This document shows positions 25,801-40,800 of a stretch of DNA of 64,000 nucleotides, piece by piece; position 1 is the first letter of the stretch; every line of letters begins with the position of its first letter. The position numbers were made by a program, and so were the translations under genes. Location of the stretch: contig JAQFVV010012530.1 of assembly GCA_028023455.1 (NCBI GenBank), positions 2,562,909-2,626,908 on the forward strand, read 5' to 3'. This DNA comes from Epiperipatus broadwayi (lineage: Eukaryota; Onychophora; Udeonychophora; Euonychophora; Peripatidae). The notes under the pieces are model-generated. The model saw nothing but the letters and a program-made list of their open reading frames with translations, had not been told where the DNA came from and did not search any database.

Positions 25801-28800
25801 ACAGAAAATGAAGAGAAAATTATGAGTAAAAGGATTATATTCATATCATATGGATATAATGGTAATGTATAACAGGGCTGGGATTAAACCCTGTTTCAAA
25901 GAAGGAAAATTGGTATTCATGCATATGCATATAGGTTTATTATTAATTGTCTGTATTTCATATTTGTTTTTTGTTTGTTTTTCTTCAAAAAATTAAATAA
26001 AGAATTAAAATGGACATAAAGGAGGAGGCATTTGTGCTCATTTATTTTGTTAAAGCATGTGTGTGTATATATTGTTGTATAGGCAAGTGAATGGAAGGAA
26101 TTGTTTAAAAGAAACATAATATACATGTTATTTCCATGATGAAATTCACTGTATTTCATTTTTAATAAAATGAAAAATATATTTTTAATGCAAAAAAAAA
26201 TACAAAAAAACTTCACAGATTGTTATCTGTGGAATGTCTTTTTAACGAAGGCATTATTTCAAGTTATTTCATTTTTAATAAAATGAAAAATATATTTTTA
26301 ATGAAAATAAAAAAAGAAATAGAGGAAACTATACAGATTGTTATCTGTGGAATGCATTTTTAATGAAGGCATTATTTTAAGTTATTTTCAAAAAAATAAT
26401 TTAAGGTGTTCAATGGAATTTTTGGTTAAGACAAAGAAGGAAAAGGTGCTCAAAGCTTTGCTTTTGTTTTAAAGAGAAGTCAGGCCTCGGATTCCACATG
26501 CTTAGATACTAAAAAGTAACTGAAATTCTTGGAATGGGAACTTTCAAGAATATATATATATATTAAAAAAAAGACTATAAAAAGGGGGGAGGGCAAGAGT
26601 TAGTTGGTGATATTTTTACTGAAATTTGAAGGATAAAGAACTATTATCTACGTCCGTCTGTTCATGTTATTAATTTACTATGTTGAAGATTTTGGAAATC
26701 TATTGGAATCGGCATATATATATTCGCCATCTATGAATAGGCTGGGATAAAAGTTTAAAACATGCTGGGTTTTTGACCCCAGTCCCATGAAGATACATAA
26801 GCTGCTACATTATTAAACCACCACTTCAACCGGAAGGAATCCACTCCTGATCATGATCTGTATTAGAGTTAACATTCAAAATAATAGAGAATCAAGGAAC
26901 CACTCAAAACCCACATCCATGATTAGCAACTTTAATAGCCATAGCATCAAATGAAATCATTTTCATTACCAGTCTGAATCCATTATTTTTCCTAAGGAAT
27001 TCCAGGTAATATGTATGCTTTATTACATATATTTTTTCCTTTACACATTAGTGCGCCTATTCTATTGATGTTTAAAGATTTTTATATGATGACATTATGA
27101 TCAGCTCTCTTCAGCATTAAAATTATATTTCACATCGGACATTATTTTCTCTCTTTGTTATTTGATTTGCTTGTCTGTACAATGTATGTGTACGCTGTGT
27201 TTAATAAAAATATTTGAGCAAAAATAATATTTTTTTATGTATTATATTAAATTTCAATGAAATATTTGTGTTGTTCCTTTATCTTGAATTTCATGTAGGT
27301 AGTTAAGAAAAGAAATATACGTATGTGTAGTAATTATTTAGTTAAATTAATTGAATACCTGATTATTGCTGTTGCCTTATGTTTCTCATGATTTAAGTAC
27401 CACCTGCCCTGAATGGGCTAGTCAGTGGCCGGGCTTTTTAAGTATCTCCTATCATTCTTCCACCTCTTCCAGCATAATTTTTATATAAATAAGATTGGCA
27501 CTTGGAATCAGAAAACTGACGTCCATAAAAATGCTGAATGAGGAATGTGATTAAATATTATGTAGAATTTTTAGCGAAAATAGTAAAACATTAAAGAAAT
27601 ATATTGCATCCTCACGTATATTAAATTAGCTATATTGTCATGAGTAAAAGGGCTTGTTTCATTTTCAATGAAATATTATTATTGTATAGAGTTTTAGATA
27701 ATTGTTGAATTACCACAATAAAGAGATATATTGCGATCTTAGATAATTGTTGAATTACCACAATAAAGAGATATATTGCGATCTCGCCTGTTTAAAATAG
27801 CTATATAGCTATGAGTAAAAAGCCAATTTCATTATAGTGGCCTCCCAACTAAGGGGCTTTCGAAAAGTAGAAAGTATGGGGAACAAAATATGAGTCAAGT
27901 AATAATAGAAAGAGTTATAATATATTTATTTTAAAAAAGGTGGGAAAGAATTAAAGAGAGAATGTTATTGAAGTGTTAGGATTTATTTTGTTTTGTCTTT
28001 AGAAGTAGTCTGAGCAATTTAACCTAGTGCATTGACCATCAGAAATTATACACATAAATATAGGAAAACCAATGATGGATATGAATAGCAAAGGGAATGA
28101 GTTGATCAAAATACAGATATTTAAAGGAAGGATAGGAGAGATGCCTAGAGAACATATAAAAAGCTTGAAGAGATTTTTTTGCGGCCATAAGATTGGGGAA
28201 GATAGTAGAGTAATCATGGCCACCTCCAAGAATATGCCCAGACTAGAGTCACTGCTCCAAGAATATGAAAGAGCCATAAAGAACATGTTTTGCAATGAAA
28301 AGCAGCAAGAGTATATTAAAGCCCCGATCATCAATCAAAAGTTTTGCGAAGAGGGTAAGAGGCTTATATTCATTTCTTTAGACGTCAAGTGTCCAGGTTA
28401 AGGCAGTTGGAAGCATGCAAACTATCAGAAAGCAGATTGTGGGTGTTGTTTGCAGAAATTTTCCAGGGGAAATAATCTGTAGAATAAGAACAAAGGGAGT
28501 GTTAGCAAAGGAAATCGATGATACTGAAGCAAGTAGAAGTTAGTGAGCAATGGCAAATAGGAGAAATCGGGAGTCTGTGAGGGCAGAAGCAAGGTCAATG
28601 AATATAAAATGTGGAATAAAAAGTAGGTAGAGTGAAGAAAGAGAGGGAGAGTTGACTCGCAAAGAGGAAGAAAAGCATATAGGGAATTTAGTATGTTCAG
28701 GAGAGGATCGGGTCCCAAATTATGTGAGTCAAGCCTGCCCTAAGATATGGATAACTATTGCATGGATGGAAGTTGAGGCATTAGTAGACTCTGGCAGCTA

Positions 28801-31800
28801 AATTTCAGTATTGTCGGAGGAAGTGTACGCTCAGATTATAAGCAAACAGCCTAGCATTCAGACTCTCCCAATAAAACCATTCTAGATAAAGATGACTAGC
28901 AATAAAAAAGCTAAAATGGAACCTAAACAGGTATGGATAAACTTACAAATAAGTGCAAAATTATTTCTCACATGTATTCTTAAGTCACGAAGGATCTGAT
29001 TCATGATGTTCTAATAGGGTCAGACTTTTTGCATAGGTACAATTGCACCATTGACTTCAGAATGGAACAGTTCACATGTGAGAGGGAGGCAGTAAAGTTA
29101 ACAACATCAAAGTTATATAGATCGATTGAGGTGCTACAAGTAGAAAGGTGAAAACAAAGGAGGTTATTGAGGAAAAAGTAAAAGAAGCGGTAAAAATGGG
29201 AAGGAAGCACTTAAGCAGATGTTAAAAAAGTATAACTGGGTTTTTTTGCATGTGCCAGGAATAATTCTGGGTTTCCAACAGTGAATTAAATTAAAACAGG
29301 ATCACCTGTTGCAATCTCGTTCTTACTCTATTCTACACCAGTATAGAGAAGGAGTGCAAAAACAAATAAGCCAAATGATGGAATGGGGGGGGGGTCATTT
29401 CAAAATTTTCATCACCTTACTGTAACCCATTGGTGGTGGTCAAAAAGAAAAATGGAACCATCAGATTATGTCTTGATGCTAGGCAACTAAATCAACTAAC
29501 GGTGCCAGACTGTAACATCCCACCCCCCATACATGAGTTGTTAGGGGAAGTTCAAAGGTAAAAGAGTGTTATCAACGTTCGATCTGGTCACCAGTACTGG
29601 CAAATCAATATACATGGTTATAAGCTTCTTGACTTCATCTGCCAACACCTGATCGAGGCATCTTACCAGTTAAGAAGTTTATGACAATGTATATTGATGA
29701 GATATTAATAACCTCATCGACTATTGAAGAGCATATACGAGATGAAGAGATTTTCCTCAATGAGTGTGAGAAAAAAGGGATCAAGATCAACTTAAAAAAA
29801 AAAGGATTTTGATGAAAGATGAGGTGATGTTTTTTGAGCCATGTGGTAGGTTCTCTAGGGATAAGACTTCATCCAGACAAAGTCCTAGCCATTAGGGATT
29901 TTCATGTACCTAGATCCAGGAAGCAGGTTCGATCATTCCTGTGTTTCTGCAATTTTTATAACCTTATTTCATAAACAGCTGGCAGAGCAGATGAGAACTG
30001 CTAGTCAAACTATTAAGAAAGGATGTACCATGGAAATGGGACAGGGAGCAAGACAAAGCCTTCAAAGGCATAAAAGAGGGGATTGTGAAACAGTTAATGT
30101 TCTCATTTCGAGATTTTACCAAGCTCTTTATCGTGCAAACTGTTTGCAGCTGATGCGAATTGGGCATAACATTATCACAGCTGCAAGACAGGGAAAAAAT
30201 GAGTTATATTTTATCAGTCAGTTGTTAAGGGGACCCAAACTAAATTATTTGGCCACAGAGAAGGAGGCATTAGCTATTGTCTGGGCATTTCAAAGGTTTA
30301 GGCCTTTCTTGCTAGGGTCAAAAGTGGTCATAATAACTGACCACAAAAGTTCAGAACTGCTAAACCATAGCTACCTGACGAACAGCCAGTTCATTCGATG
30401 AAGTTTGTTTCTCCAGGAGTACGACTATACAATACTGTAAAGGGTCAGAGAACATCATTGCAGATGTTTTGAGCTGAAACCCTGCTGGCTCTCAGCCTTG
30501 TCATTTAAGGACAGAAAATTTGTACAATTCTAGGGTGGACTTGGGATTTAATAAAAGGGTGGAGGAAGATTTAATAAAAATGTAAGAGAGAAGGAAAAAG
30601 CATGCAGAGAGTATGAGTGTACTATTAAGTACAAAGAAAGCGAAAAATTGTTAATGTTAAATGGGAAAAGTATTTAAGAAAAAAGAAGTTGGCTAAAATA
30701 GATAATTGTAGGGAGTGAATGAAATTGAATAGTAAATTGTTGGAAGATATTAATAAAAGTGGAAGAGATTGGAGTAAAAATTTTGGAAAATACATTAAAA
30801 TAAGGAATGTAGGGGAGAGAAAAATAGTAGAGAAAAATAGTATTACTAGATGATGAGGGAATAGTGTAGCTCTAGAGAAGAATTAGAGACAATCTTAAAT
30901 AAATATGCAATGGATATAGAAAAGATATTAGATGTGAAGGACAGAGTGATAGCAAACATGAAAGCATATAGTAATGGAAATATGTTTACAGAAAATGACT
31001 GAATGAGAGAGAGAAAAAGGTTTGGATGGATGAGCAGCCGAGATGGGTAATAAATTTAGGTCATAGGGCAAAATTAAAACTATTATTATATTTTAATAAA
31101 ATAGCATACAGGTGTGATTTTCTGGATAGTTGGATTAATACAGTGTTTTCAATTTGTGACTCATAGTTTTGTCGTTAAGTAGAGATAAAAGATGGCTGCT
31201 GGAGGGTTGCATTAGATTCTAAGATCTTGGTGCAGTGTTCTCAGATCCAAGGCTCCTCACTAACAAAGGCCTCAAGCCAGAAACTAGTCTGGGGATATTG
31301 GATGAGTAGGCACTAGATGGGGATTTTTTGCACAAGCCTTCTGTCATCCATTGATTACTATGGCTTGCATTGAGTGGCAATACGTATAGAGAGTTTTGCC
31401 TGTTTTAATAACAGTTATAAGCAAACATAGAAAATGGTGATTATGTGATATGTTAACCCTGCTACTGTCAATCTCATACAATTCTAGCTACATCATATTT
31501 ATTATATGAAAACCCTGTTAATTTCTTTATCAATCCCTTTCTTTTCTTTGCTTCATTTATCAATTTTTTCTCCCATTCATCCAAACAATTTTTCTGATTA
31601 TGTAAGATGATTACCAAATACCTATATCTATTCACCACACTTAACCTTATATTCCCCAATAAAAATTCTTCATCTTCTCTTTCCTCAGTATTAACCATCA
31701 TTATATTTGATTTTTCTTCACTAAATTTTAATCCCCGTCTCTTTACCCACCCTTGCGCATGTCCTCAGCATAACTTCCATATCTTCTCTTGTTTCTGCAC

Positions 31801-34800
31801 ACAAAAAGACATCAACTGTCTATATAGCAGTGCCATCTAGTGCAAGCCTTAGAACTCAATGGAATTAAGAAGATCTATGCATAAAATCCCTATCTTGTGT
31901 TTACTAATCCAATATCCTAGATTAAGTTTTAGTTAGTTGCTTTCATCAATAACGAGTCTTGGATCTGAGAGCACTGCACCTAGTCCTTAGAATCTAATGC
32001 AATCCTCCAGCAGTTATCATTTATCTATTTAGTTAACTATAAAGCTTTGAGCCCAAGATGAAAACACACTGTTTTCAATTCAAGCTTTTTGTCTGTATGG
32101 AGAGTTTGCTACTATATTAAAAGCTGGTGTAAGTGATGATCATAATGATGTTTTAATGGTTTTATAGGATAATGGTAACTGAGGTTTTTGAAAAACTAAT
32201 AACACCAAAATGTATGGATACTCAACTGGGTTTTGATCTATATAACTATATAAACGAAAGAACTTGGATTGCAAACATTATCGTGTTTTTATCTTGGTTC
32301 ATAGCTTTATAGTCAACTAAATAGGTAAAAGATGACTGTTGGAGGGTTGCATTAGTTCCTAGGATCTAGGTGCAGTGCTCTCAGTTACAAAACTCCTCAT
32401 TTATGAAAACTGCAAGCTACAAACTAGTCTGAGGACATTGGATGAATAGGTACTAAATAGGGATTTTATGCATAAATCTTGTATCTATTGATTGTTATGC
32501 CTTCCATTGGATAGCATCACCGTCTTGTGTAAGCATAAGAAATGATAATGATATGATGTTTTAGTCGGTTTTTTTAAAAAAAAAAAGTAATTATTTAATT
32601 TTTACTTCCCTGTTAGTGATTTAATGACTTCCATGATCTTTTTGTTGTTTATTTTATCTTTATTTGGTTTTTGTTAATGAGTTTTAAAAACACAAATATC
32701 ATGCTTTTTTTTTAAGTCATATTTGTTTTATTCATTTTGTTTCAAATGAATTTAAAAAGAAATTTAATAAATTATATAATTCACCTGTATATTGACTGTG
32801 GTTTATTATATTTAATTCTGAATCATTTATGTAACTCAAGATATAAATTTAGTGTCATATCGATAATTATTTGTTCCTTCGTCTAAATATTGTTACTTCA
32901 ACCACCTTAAAAATTTTGATACTGAAGTTACCTTGACGGATCTTTTTCATTTCTTTTTAAATATTTTTATTAATTTTATATTTTCAAGTATGCTTTATCA
33001 TGAGTTTCTACATAACTCACTACATTTAATAATTTCATGTTATTAGTGTCTTTTAACAGTTATCTGCTTTTTTGGTGGAAGTTATTAAAATTTTATGCAT
33101 ATTTGTTTAGTATTGCCTCGGTAGTGAGCACTTTTAACATCATTCAGTAAAATTAAAACACCTGATAGCATTAATTACTATGTAAGCTGGCAGATGGTGG
33201 TAGGTGATTTTTTATTATTAATAATATTATTAAGACACTTATAATTATGCATACAAAGAGCATAAATATAGTTCTATAGTCAGTAGTTTTCATGTTTTAA
33301 AATTGTTTTTGCAGTTAGTGAGTGTTTATTTCATATATGTTTGTTTTTTTCAATTGTCTTTATGTATTAGAGTCAAAACAATGAAGTACATGAACTCAAG
33401 ATGATGACCTTAGGTAGTTTTCATGTAGTTGAAGAAGGATGTTCCAGACAGCAACTGCAACAAGATCCATGCTATATCCAATTACTGCGCCAGCGTGGAT
33501 TAGATCCCGTGTGTACTCGTAAAATGAAAGAAATTCGTAAATGGTACCAATACTTAGAAAACTGGATGAAAGAAGTTAATCATCGTCTTGATCTAGATTG
33601 GGAAGAATATGAAAAGAAGAGGAAAAATATATTGAGGTATTTTGGGTGGGAGGGCTGAAGCTTTTTTTTGGCTTTATTTTTATTAATGAATATGTATGCT
33701 ACTATCCGACAATAATGCATACAAAATAAAGGCGTCTAGGAAGTATTTTGAATTCTTGTAGGCTTACAAATAGCTATCTTTACTCGTATAAAATTTAATC
33801 ATTTTATTTATAAAATAAAAAAAAATGTTCAAATTTAAAATTATAAAAAGTTAAAAATATGCAATTCATAAAAAAAAAATGTTGTGGTATGTAATGTTGT
33901 TTGTGACAATTTATTATTAAATTTTCCTGGTGTGATATTTTTTACTTCGTTAAATGGTCAAAATGTTATTAATAATTCAAGAACATCCTGTGTAAAGCTA
34001 TGCAAAACACTATGGATAAAGACTTGGCTATATAGTAGCTGCTGTTCCAATCCAAGAAGCAATTATTTTTAGTTATTAAATCAAATTTTTGAGTTAAGGC
34101 ATGATGCAAAAATGTTTTTCACTTCTTCCCAAATCTTCTATGTGAAAATGTTTTTGCGAACTTAAATTGAGTCCTGTATTAGCGTCACAGTAGGTAAATA
34201 AGGTTAGCATCTCTGTTCCAATCCACTATGTAAATTCAGCATTTTTTCCCCATTCTAGCAATTAATATGTTTCAATTAATTAAATCAACTTTTGAATTGT
34301 CAAGCGTTGTTAGCCGAGAGGTTATCGCAGCTACCTTGCAAGCAAGTAGTTGGTTGCAGATGGTTGTGGGTTCGCATCCTGGCCGGTGCTATGACATATG
34401 AGAAAAAAAAAAATCAACTTTTGAATTAATGCATGTTAAAAAATGTTTCTCCTTTAAATTTCCATCATTTTCAATAACTTGCAAATTCCGGAAATGGTAG
34501 AATTCTTAAAAATCAGTGTGTTACTTTTTAAAAGCTTTGATTTTAATCATGTTTATATTTGTCATTGAATGAGATGGAATAGAATCTAGGTAATATGTTT
34601 TATTTTATTTATGGGTGGGGGGGTCTAAAGCTTTGGTAAGTGGCATATTAATGAATATATATGCTATTGTGTGAGCATCATGTGTAAGTACAGAAAAATT
34701 AGAATGCAGTTATTTTAAAAGCAGTTATGATTGGATAACATTTCTCATCTGTTCTATTCTTTTTTCTGTGCCACATTATTCATATTGAACTTAGTCGTAA

Positions 34801-37800
34801 ATACAATAATATATCTGTATTGACCGTAATCCTTTTGTTTTTATCTCCCACTTTTCCCATTGTTGCAAAAGAAGTACCAGCACCCTTAGTATCTTATGAA
34901 ATCATATTTTTAAATGATAGTGTAGCTTTTAATTCGACTGCTCTTTTAGTTTGTGTATCTTAAATATGGAAGTTATTCAGAAATTTGTAGAGACACTTAC
35001 CATTGTTTTAGATATCTCTAAGACCTTTGTTCGAGTCTGCTGTATGTCAGTTCATAGTAAGATCAATATGATCTTTATCTTTTGGATTTCTATAATGACT
35101 ATGTTAATTTTTTGTTGTTATTACATATAAACTGCCTATTTATTAATAAATATAATATTATAAACAACAGGTTAGTTGATGTATCTTCTTGGCAAATACT
35201 ACTACTGTTATTAGTTTATTATTATTGTTGGCTGCTACCAAGGAGAAAACAAATGACTGTAATATTAAATCTAATTTCTTATCAGTAATATTTGTTAGTT
35301 GCTTCATTAATTCCATGGTCATTGTTGTTGAAGGTTTATTTTTATAACTTCTTCACTTGCTTACAGAATATCATTTCTCCTGTCTCGTAAAAATGCTCAT
35401 TAAGCATCTTCAACTCTGATTATTTTAACAATGCAGTAATAATGCCATAGCCTAGTAATGAAGTTTTATGACTTAAATCTTTTCTAAGAACATTTATTTC
35501 TATACAATCTAGCACTACCTATTATAAGGCTCAGTTACTTACGTTTACCAGATAATAATATTATCTTATATTCATCCCTCGAATATGGTTTTTTGGCTCT
35601 ATAAATGAGGTCTTAGAATTCAATGTTATGATCAATGCAGTTAAATATCTGATAACTACCTTTAACCTTTTTTTTTATTAACAAGCATTTAATTTTAGAG
35701 AACTGTTATCTTCCATCTGATTTTAGAGCCATCTAACTGTAAATTTGAGTAATCAATAGACATCAGATAATATAGTGCTATCCAGGTGCTATTGATTATA
35801 CAGTATTCTAGTCGGTGGCTTTAAAGTAGAATAAAAATAACTTATCTTGGGAGTAAATGAGGAAATCATGTGATGTTATAAGGGGCCTGTGTTATAAATC
35901 TGACATCTCTGAAAGATACAAAAACTGTTCTGGTGTCAGATCTAAGTATAACTATGCAAACAAATTAACCAAAGTTCAAAATCTTATGAGAACTTTTTTT
36001 TTTAATTTCAAACTATTAGCTTGAATATTATAAAAGAATAAAAGATCATCTTCAGATACATAAGTTCATTTGCTTTAACTCTTGGTCTTCACTAACAACA
36101 GAACAAGTAAGAAATTGATCTGGAGATGGGAACTTTAGAACAGTATTACGTGTGGTATTTTTTGATGACTCTAGAATAGGCTGAAGATTAGTGTACAAGA
36201 AAGATATGTTGCTGGTATTAAACTTACAGCTTGAAATTCAAAAAGTATAAAGTTTATTAAACTAAGTCAATTTGATTGTATAATAATATAAATATTGACT
36301 CCGTAATTGAATTAGTTTCAGCTTTGAATCACTCATCATCAGTAAAGACTCGAAACCACTCTGATGACAGGAATCAAATTGCACTATCATCTGGTAAACA
36401 CTTGTAACTTAAATTTACAATAATTGTACCAGAGTAGAGTAAGAAGAAATGCTCTTATTAATGTAAAAATGGTGTTGTTAATATCAGCTTCCTCTTAATA
36501 TTATCGTTGTGCTGTATTACCCTATTGACCTGTTTATCAATAATATTTTAAATCTAATTTTCTAAACCATATTAATGTACTATTTGCAGATATGTTGAAT
36601 ATATTCTACATCATATTTTAATCTTCTTAATGAAGCATATTAGTTTGATAAATAATCACACGCTAGTCACAATGAAATAATTTAATTTGGTAAATAATTC
36701 ACTGCATTTGTACTCTATTCAAATGAAAATGGACCAGGTTTATTACTGTCTTTTTTTTTTAATTTTGGTTTTTCTTCATCCCCCCTTTTTTTTTGTATAA
36801 ATAGTCGTTCTTTTTTTTTATTTATGATCCAACCAGCATCATAATTTATGTATTCAAACTTTTTTTTAAATATCAACTTCCACTGTCTAGTCATTCTACA
36901 AAAATTGTTCATTGGGATTAATTAATCTATAACACAATTTCATCTTCTCTAAGAAACATACCACCAAATCTATTTTTTACTGTGTCATTCTTTAATGACA
37001 AGCTAAATCAAGGATGTCAAGCTATGGCTCACAATGTGTTTTTTTGTGGTTTGCAATATCCATTTTGAAGGATTTAATTTGTATATACTATAAATATTGT
37101 CACATTAAAAATGTAGTTATATAGAAAATAAACATTTTGACTGAGTTTTGAAATCACTCTCTTACTGTCAGTGCAATAGGTGTGTGTGCATGTTTTTTTG
37201 TTAGCTATAGAAAATATTTTATCAAAAACAAGTTTAATTATTAAAGAATTATTTAAATTTATATATATTTTATAGTAAATATTTTTATCCAATAAATGTT
37301 GCTTTCAAAGATAAGAATGAAAACAAAGATTGATGAAGAGGGGAGAAAATTTCAAGAAAGATGGGAATTGAATTACTTCTGTAATATTCCCTTTTGATTA
37401 TATATATTTTTTAACTTAATTATAATTTGTCAATATAGGAACAACACAAATTGATTCTATGTTTTACTTTTGTTATTAATTTCATATTTCTTTAAATTAT
37501 ATTCAGAAAAAAAGAAAAACTATGAAAAGCAGAATGTTCACTATGAACATATATTGTGTCACCTTTATGAATTTAATTTGTTAGAAAAATGACTGATGCC
37601 TGAAATAGTTTGACACTTCTAGTCTAAATTACCGGTGTCCATACTTGGCTAACTATTATTTTTATCCTTCACTTTTTTTAATATGTATAAAGCTCAAATT
37701 AGATCTTCTGTTGATTCATTATTTTTCATATTTGGAAACTGATCATCTCAGGTCCCTCTTATTTTTGTTTTCAGACTCTTTTGCATCATCTTTCTATTAA

Positions 37801-40800
37801 TCTTTTGCCTCTTCTAGTCATTTTTTTTTTTGAACTTGCTTTGTTGATTTTTTTACATCTAGAAGTACTTATTTTTCTCAACATTTTTTTATTGTTTTTG
37901 TGCTTTTTATTTTTGTCTCACTCTTTTACTATTTTCCCACCATTATCTTTTCTTCATACTTATATTTAGTCTTGCAATAACAGTGTTAAATATATCTCCT
38001 TTTTTTTTCTTCTGCATTAGAACATAAGCATTGATAAAAGTGGATGCAGATACAAAGTGCAAATTTATAGTTTCATTAACTTTTCATTGATATGTTTAGG
38101 AACTTCAGAATAAATGATACCAGATGAATTTCACAGTGAATCCAATGGTAACAGTCAACTAGTTCAGTTAAATTTTTTTTCTGTGGAAGATATGCTTTAG
38201 TAATAGCAATAATATCAGTTTTTAGTTCTTAACCACTTTTTAGCTACAAATGTTGTGTTATAACCAAATCAGAAGAGTACCTATCACTCTAAGTTCACAC
38301 ATTTTATCTATCCGTATCTAGAAAAATAAAAAAATTACTACTTATGTTTATTACTACCAGTATTTTTTATTTGACCCTTTTACTATTATTATTATTTTTG
38401 CACTCATTTCCATTAATTAAATGAATAATATATCATGCATTGGTATTCTAGCCAAATATTGCACTTAAGGCTGTTTTAGATTACTATTTGCTGCCTACAC
38501 ATGCAGTCATTTGCGGATTAAAACACCTGTTCCAAATCTAGCTCCGAATTGACCCATTAATGATTGGTTTCTTTCTCATGCAAGATCACAACTAAGGACT
38601 CTCGGGCTGCTAAACTGTTTTCTTAGCACAGAGAACTTTGCATGCTTGCATATCATATGCACTCACTCATTTGAAGAAAAAAAAAGGAAGTGAGAATTGT
38701 AGTCCATGTAATTAAAAAATTTAAATAAAGTTTATAAACCCCCCAATCGCATTATTATGATGATGGTTTTCTATTCCGTGTTATGGCAGTAAAAATGAAG
38801 AGAAGAAAGTAAAAGCACGTAGAAAAAATAATAAATTGTTTCTATCAGAAACAGAGCCTAGTCTCTGATGAGAGAAAGGTTGCTATCATTGCCTTATTTT
38901 TCCCCTTGTACAGTTTAGTTCAATGATTGAATGGTAAATTCTTCAGCTCATTACGTTTAGCTTGCCAATTCAGTTTTTTCACTTAGGTGTTAGAATTGCT
39001 TATGAATTTGTGTAATAAACTGTTTGTTATTATTGTTAACTTATTCTAGTAGGCAGTAATAATATTCTTGCTTCATCAGTGATTAGTGATCATTCACAGT
39101 TGTCACTTCTATCTGGAAGTCATTCAACTATCTGTCTTTTAATCTTTACCTATATTAATGCTCATTATATAACCTATATTATGTTTTTATTGGACTGCAT
39201 TGAAAACTTTTATTAATACTTGGAAATAAATTAACAGTTTTAAAATTTTATATCTATATGTCTGTGTGTATAAAAAGAGTTTCATGGAATTGTGGTTAAC
39301 ATCATTACCTGCTGTATAAATGACCTGGAATTTGGAAATTTTTAGTCTCCACATAGTTTTAGGATGACTCACATAAAAATTCTTTCTCCACCTATTGGTG
39401 GTAAATAAATGGCTATCTAAGTTGTTCTTAGCTAGATTGGCAAAATAAGGATGGAAACTGCTCTTTACTTGTTTAAATCATCAAATGATTTGCCTCTGAT
39501 AATTGAATATAAGATTTATGTTATGTAATATGTTAAAATGGCTATCATTATAACAGTTGATCTCTTCAGAGATATTCAGCACTTTTTAACATGGTCTGAA
39601 TACTACTGCAGCTTTTCTTTGATTTCCTGTGAGTAGAGATTGTTTTTTCTGCTCAGATATATCACTGATTTTTAAAATTTAAACTATATATTATACCTGT
39701 AGTTCTGAACTTGTAAGGCATGGATTAATTTTTTATGAAATTAGGAGGTATTTAAAAAATTGAAATACATATATATATATATTTACTTGGACACTTAATA
39801 GAAGAGACTTCAGACCACTCAAAGAAGTATGGAGAAATGCATGTTAGGAGTAACAAGAAAGTAATCGAAAACACAATATATGGATAAGAGAACAAACAGG
39901 TGTTACTGACATTGTTGAAAGAATTAAAAGACTGAAGTGTAAATGGTCTAGACATATTGCTAGAAGAGATGATAATAGATGGACAATTGAAAATTTAAAC
40001 TGAATTCCAAGAGATTATAAAAGACCCAGAAAGAGACCACATGTGAGATGAATGGCTGAAATAAGAAAGTGTGCAAGGGATGATGTGGAGAAGAGAGACT
40101 AGAGATCAGAAAAGATGCATATAAGTTGGAGAGACTATCCTGCTGTGGATTGATAATGGTTGACAATGATGATATACATAAAATCGAAATATTTTATTTT
40201 GCTTCTTAGTATTTTTCATTTAATAGATTCTTTTTGAGAGTTGCATTTGATAATAGATATATGTGAATGAATGTTTTTTAATGTTAATTGTGGTTTTGTT
40301 TTTCAATGTTTTTTTTTAAATATTTTTAGAAAAGGACCATCATCTTTAGATTTAATTTACAATACACTTTTTAACAATCAGAATATAATTTTGGATCAGA
40401 GTCATCGGTTAGAAGAGCTTGTTAGTGAGTTACAACAACTTAACTTGCATGCCTTACCAAATTGGCGGCATCGGAATTTAAATTTACCTTTTAATAAAGA
40501 GTAAGTAATAGATTTATTTTTGGTTGATCATTTATGTATATAGGAATGTAAACCTATTTCATGGAATCAACAAGTCCGAATATGTTATTAAAATAATTTA
40601 TAACCAAGATCCCCAAAGAATTATTTAAATAAAAATAACATTTACCTTTTCATCTATCAATGCCAACTATTTTATCAGATAAAAAAACAATCTTTTATCT
40701 GGAAAAATAGATTGGTATTAATATATGAGAATGTGGGTGTTATTTACAGTTTTATTTAAATGATTTTTTGGGGTTCCTTACTTGTGATTTATTTTAGTCA

